Virus record (IMG/VR): IMGVR_UViG_3300006736_000027
Coordinates: 1-36,704 of that record
Length of the DNA stretch: 36,704 nucleotides
Direction: 5' to 3' (one strand)
Origin: a virus
Each line of letters opens with the position of its first letter. The first letter of the stretch is position 1. Both the position numbers and the translations under genes were made by a program. The notes beneath the pieces are model-generated. The model was not told the DNA's origin, searched no databases, and saw only the letters and a program-made list of their open reading frames with translations. This document shows, piece by piece, positions 34,768 through 36,704 of the stretch.

Positions 34768-35604
34768 TTATTTTACCCACTTTGTTATTTCGTATAGTCC
34801 GGTCTCCTTACAAAACCATTTATGATGTAAGTGACTATCGGTAACCCTCCATCTTGGGAATTTCATAAGATTTGTGCTCCTCTCTGATTCGGCTTTTTCC
34901 AGCTCATTTGAAAACTGATTCTCGTCATCAAAGTCCCATATGTTAAATGCGTTGCTATCAAACCATCCCGAGGTTAGACTCTTTTCATAAGAAGAGCGCG
35001 CTTTGAAATCACTCAGGCAACTTTCATATATTGAAGAATATAAATCCATTATATCACTTGAGCCATAAAACCACATATCCCCATAACCAACATTCATCTG
35101 GTTCCAATATGCTGTATACAAAAACCTCTTGTCGGCATTATGATTGAATTTTATCTGTTTAACCTCTTCGCCGCCGCGCTGGCCGATGTCGAACCTAGTC
35201 GTTATCACCCAATCATATTTAAACCCATGCTTCCGTTCGTGTTCCCTTTTTAACTCTAAGGCTTTGCATCTGGAATAGTAAAAACTCATTATTCTTGACG
35301 CAACGGCATTCTTATACATGGTTTTCTCTCTAGGAAACCCCTCGTCGATATACTGTTGCTCTATGCCATTTTTTCTACAGATCTCTTCAAAGTCAATTTG
35401 GCTTTCGAATTCTGAAGCCGTTGGCGAGTAGAGCATTTCTACGGTCTTTTGGTGCTCCGGCTGCCAGCAATGTACAAATACATCCACATTCTTGCATTGT
35501 GAGTATATCTTCTCTTTTAGAAGAGCGTGTCCCGCATAAGCAGATAGGTGATTGTTGACACTCACAGTACCGAAATATCCCGACAAACACAAAGCAACCT
35601 TCAC
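34768..35604 (-). CDS. Glycosyltransferase-like protein, 278 aa
   Basis: Start is GTG (VKVALCLSGYFGTV). The pattern of ALCLSGYFG, KNVDVFVHCW, and YDWVITTRFDIGQRGGEE (RFD as a DXD-like acidic motif), followed by DMWFYGSSDIM and SNAFNIWDF, fits a recurrent family of phage and bacterial sugar transferases related to capsule enzymes. The acidic motif is at about residue 140. A short seven-residue upstream frame (35601-35624, MSKGKKS) ends with a TGA that overlaps this GTG, the same four-base junction used elsewhere; whether it is translated is unknown. Confidence 0.55.
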   Translation of the reverse strand: MKVALCLSGYFGTVSVNNHLSAYAGHALLKEKIYSQCKNVDVFVHCWQPEHQKTVEMLYSPTASEFESQIDFEEICRKNGIEQQYIDEGFPREKTMYKNAVASRIMSFYYSRCKALELKREHERKHGFKYDWVITTRFDIGQRGGEEVKQIKFNHNADKRFLYTAYWNQMNVGYGDMWFYGSSDIMDLYSSIYESCLSDFKARSSYEKSLTSGWFDSNAFNIWDFDDENQFSNELEKAESERSTNLMKFPRWRVTDSHLHHKWFCKETGLYEITKWVK

Positions 35605-35622
35605 GATTTCTTGCCTTTACTC

Positions 35623-35652
35623 ATTATAATATAATTTTTAGTATTTTTTAAA
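35623..35652 (-). promoter_or_regulatory. Candidate sigma70-like promoter in the 35605-35656 gap
   Basis: In the only gap within the cassette, the minus strand has TTTAAA (35647-35652), an 18-base spacer and a perfect TATAAT (35623-35628). Transcription would begin just ahead of AAAGG and the GTG start of the 278-residue glycosyltransferase-like gene. The -35 box matches only four of six consensus bases, and the surroundings are AT-rich. It would allow the genes to the left to be expressed by host polymerase separately from the two genes to the right. Confidence 0.35.
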
Positions 35653-35656
35653 CCGT

Positions 35657-36280
35657 TCATTCGCTAACCACTGGTATTTTCTTAAAAATATCAAACTCTG
35701 TCAAATCGCGATAAGGAGGATCTTCTAACAAGTCATCCATATGTTCTGGATAGTTTTGCATAAGCATTAGTCCTCGACAAGCTTGTTCAGGGTTCATGTA
35801 CATATTCCATCCTTCTTCAACGATATTGTCCTCGTGGTAAGGCACGGTACCTCGACCTTCATATCTAGCCTTTTTGTACCAGTCTACAGCCTCCTTGCTA
35901 TCCGTCAAGATCATACCGCCCTTTCCAATTTTAAGATGCTTCTTAATATGAAAACTCAAGCACATGGTGCTCTGAGGGATATACATTTCTGACGTCAGCC
36001 TTTTGGCTGCGTCGTAAATCGGAAACGGTTTAAGTTGGTAGATACCCTTCCAGGCAACATCTTCGAACTGCAACTTGGCGCCGGCGTGCAAAATAGACTG
36101 CGGTGGCGAAAGGTATGTTCTTTTCGGAATTGTAACTTCCCTTCCCTTAACCTTATGGTACTTGCATGCCAAAAAAATAGCATTGGTGCAACTGTTTACA
36201 GAAACTGCATACGGGGCACCTGTATAGTGAGCGATCTCTTCCTCAAACATTTGAACTATCTTGTAAGGATTATGTAACAT
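35657..36280 (-). CDS. Short DegT/DnrJ/EryC1/StrS-type PLP aminotransferase, 207 aa
   Basis: The DegT layout can be followed: KIVQMFEEEIAHYTGAPYAV, VNSCTNAIFLACK (the Thr-containing PLP-phosphate loop), PIYDAAKRL (D90, PLP pyridine-nitrogen contact) and LSFHIKKHLKIGKGGMI, with K114 at the Schiff-base lysine position of SFHxTK. It then ends after YMNPEQACRGLMLMQ and a short tail, at about 207 residues against a usual 370, so the C-terminal domain that shapes the active site is missing or replaced. I prefer ATG 36280 because the family's N-terminal blocks begin right after it; ATG 36349 would add 23 residues overlapping the FkbM gene. It could aminate a keto sugar made by the RmlB-like enzyme, if active. 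Confidence 0.7.
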   Translation of the reverse strand: MLHNPYKIVQMFEEEIAHYTGAPYAVSVNSCTNAIFLACKYHKVKGREVTIPKRTYLSPPQSILHAGAKLQFEDVAWKGIYQLKPFPIYDAAKRLTSEMYIPQSTMCLSFHIKKHLKIGKGGMILTDSKEAVDWYKKARYEGRGTVPYHEDNIVEEGWNMYMNPEQACRGLMLMQNYPEHMDDLLEDPPYRDLTEFDIFKKIPVVSE

Positions 36281-36302
36281 ATTAGTCCGCAGTGTGGCCC
36301 GG

Positions 36303-36704
36303 TCATAGGCGTAGGTCTTTATAATATTTCTTATTGACGGCGAACACATTATCTAATTCGCGGAACTCACCGATGCGGTCATTTATAGATCTACTGGGCA
36401 ACTTTTCATCAAATTGGATGCGCCCGTCCCACAATTCAAATAAGTAAAAGTGGCTGCACAGTTCATCAAGAAGACTTTGCTTACGCTCAAATCCATAGTA
36501 GTTATGAAGTTCCATAGCTATGAACGTTATTTTGTCATAATCCTGCAAGCCTTCTAAGATATCATACTCGCCGCCTTCACAATCCAGCTTTAGATAATCA
36601 ATTCTGTCTATTTCAAGTTTTTCGAAAATCTGGTTTAGGCTAGTAGTCTCACACGTTTCTCCAGTATCCTGCAGCGTTATCCCTTCTCCTATCTGTTGCA
36701 GACA
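36303..36704 (-). CDS. FkbM-family methyltransferase (partial, N-terminus off the right edge)
   Basis: Only the last 134 codons are in the window. They read LQQIGEGITLQDT near the edge, then LEIDRIDYLKLDCEGGEYDILEGL and ITFIAMELHNYYGF. The DYLKLDCEGGEYDIL segment is the hallmark of FkbM SAM methyltransferases (K-x-D-x-E-G-x-E). The C-terminal part (LFELWDGRIQFDEKLPSRSI) is ordinary for the family. FkbM enzymes methylate sugar or macrolide hydroxyls; in a sugar cassette, O-methylation of the glycan is the likely job. The ORF is open through the right edge. Confidence 0.8.
   Translation of the reverse strand, partial: CLQQIGEGITLQDTGETCETTSLNQIFEKLEIDRIDYLKLDCEGGEYDILEGLQDYDKITFIAMELHNYYGFERKQSLLDELCSHFYLFELWDGRIQFDEKLPSRSINDRIGEFRELDNVFAVNKKYYKDLRL

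Overview
The window looks like part of the genome of a contractile-tailed, T4-like dsDNA bacteriophage. It is probably of environmental, likely marine, origin. Recognisable T4-type parts are a gp25-like and a gp6-like baseplate wedge protein, a gp5-like spike carrying a cell-wall hydrolase domain, and a gp55-like late sigma factor. Every credible gene is on the minus strand, so transcription runs from position 36704 towards 1. Packing is extreme: most neighbours overlap by 1-4 bases (ATGA, GTGA, TAATG, TAGTG). The only gaps longer than about 25 bases are 15929-15990 and 35605-35656, and no stretch of 300 bases lacks a gene. I saw no tRNA, rRNA, CRISPR array, insertion sequence or integrase. 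The host cannot be told from this window.

First transcribed block (36704-28153): a carbohydrate cassette of eleven genes plus an edge-truncated FkbM methyltransferase. In order they encode the FkbM methyltransferase (partial), a short DegT-type PLP aminotransferase, a glycosyltransferase-like protein, a SAM methyltransferase, a second glycosyltransferase-like protein, a HAD phosphatase, a sugar-1-phosphate-type nucleotidyltransferase, two tandem sulfotransferases, a second SAM methyltransferase, a small GDPD-like phosphodiesterase and an RmlB-like 4,6-dehydratase. Together they could build and attach a methylated, sulfated and possibly aminated sugar. The target is not shown by sequence: phage particle, host surface or DNA are all possible.

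Second block (28142-26197): five small genes. They encode a protein with a histone-H1-like Lys/Thr/Ala tail, an FmdB-like zinc ribbon, a single-membrane-span protein, the gp55-like late sigma factor and a 102-residue helical protein.

Third block (26197-1): tail-tip and baseplate genes. They encode an OB-fold/SleB-like spike-hydrolase, a spike-like beta-rich protein, a 2,421-residue protein of unknown function, gp25-like and gp6-like wedges, a DNRLRE-like protein, and a giant protein of more than 4,074 residues that runs off the left edge. The giant protein carries five LamG/concanavalin-like domains and a duplicated module of about 115 residues.

The cassette runs into the virion genes with a gap of only 10 bases at 28143-28152 and no visible terminator. 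The sugar-modifying enzymes may therefore be made with the late structural proteins, which fits decoration of the particle, though this is inference.
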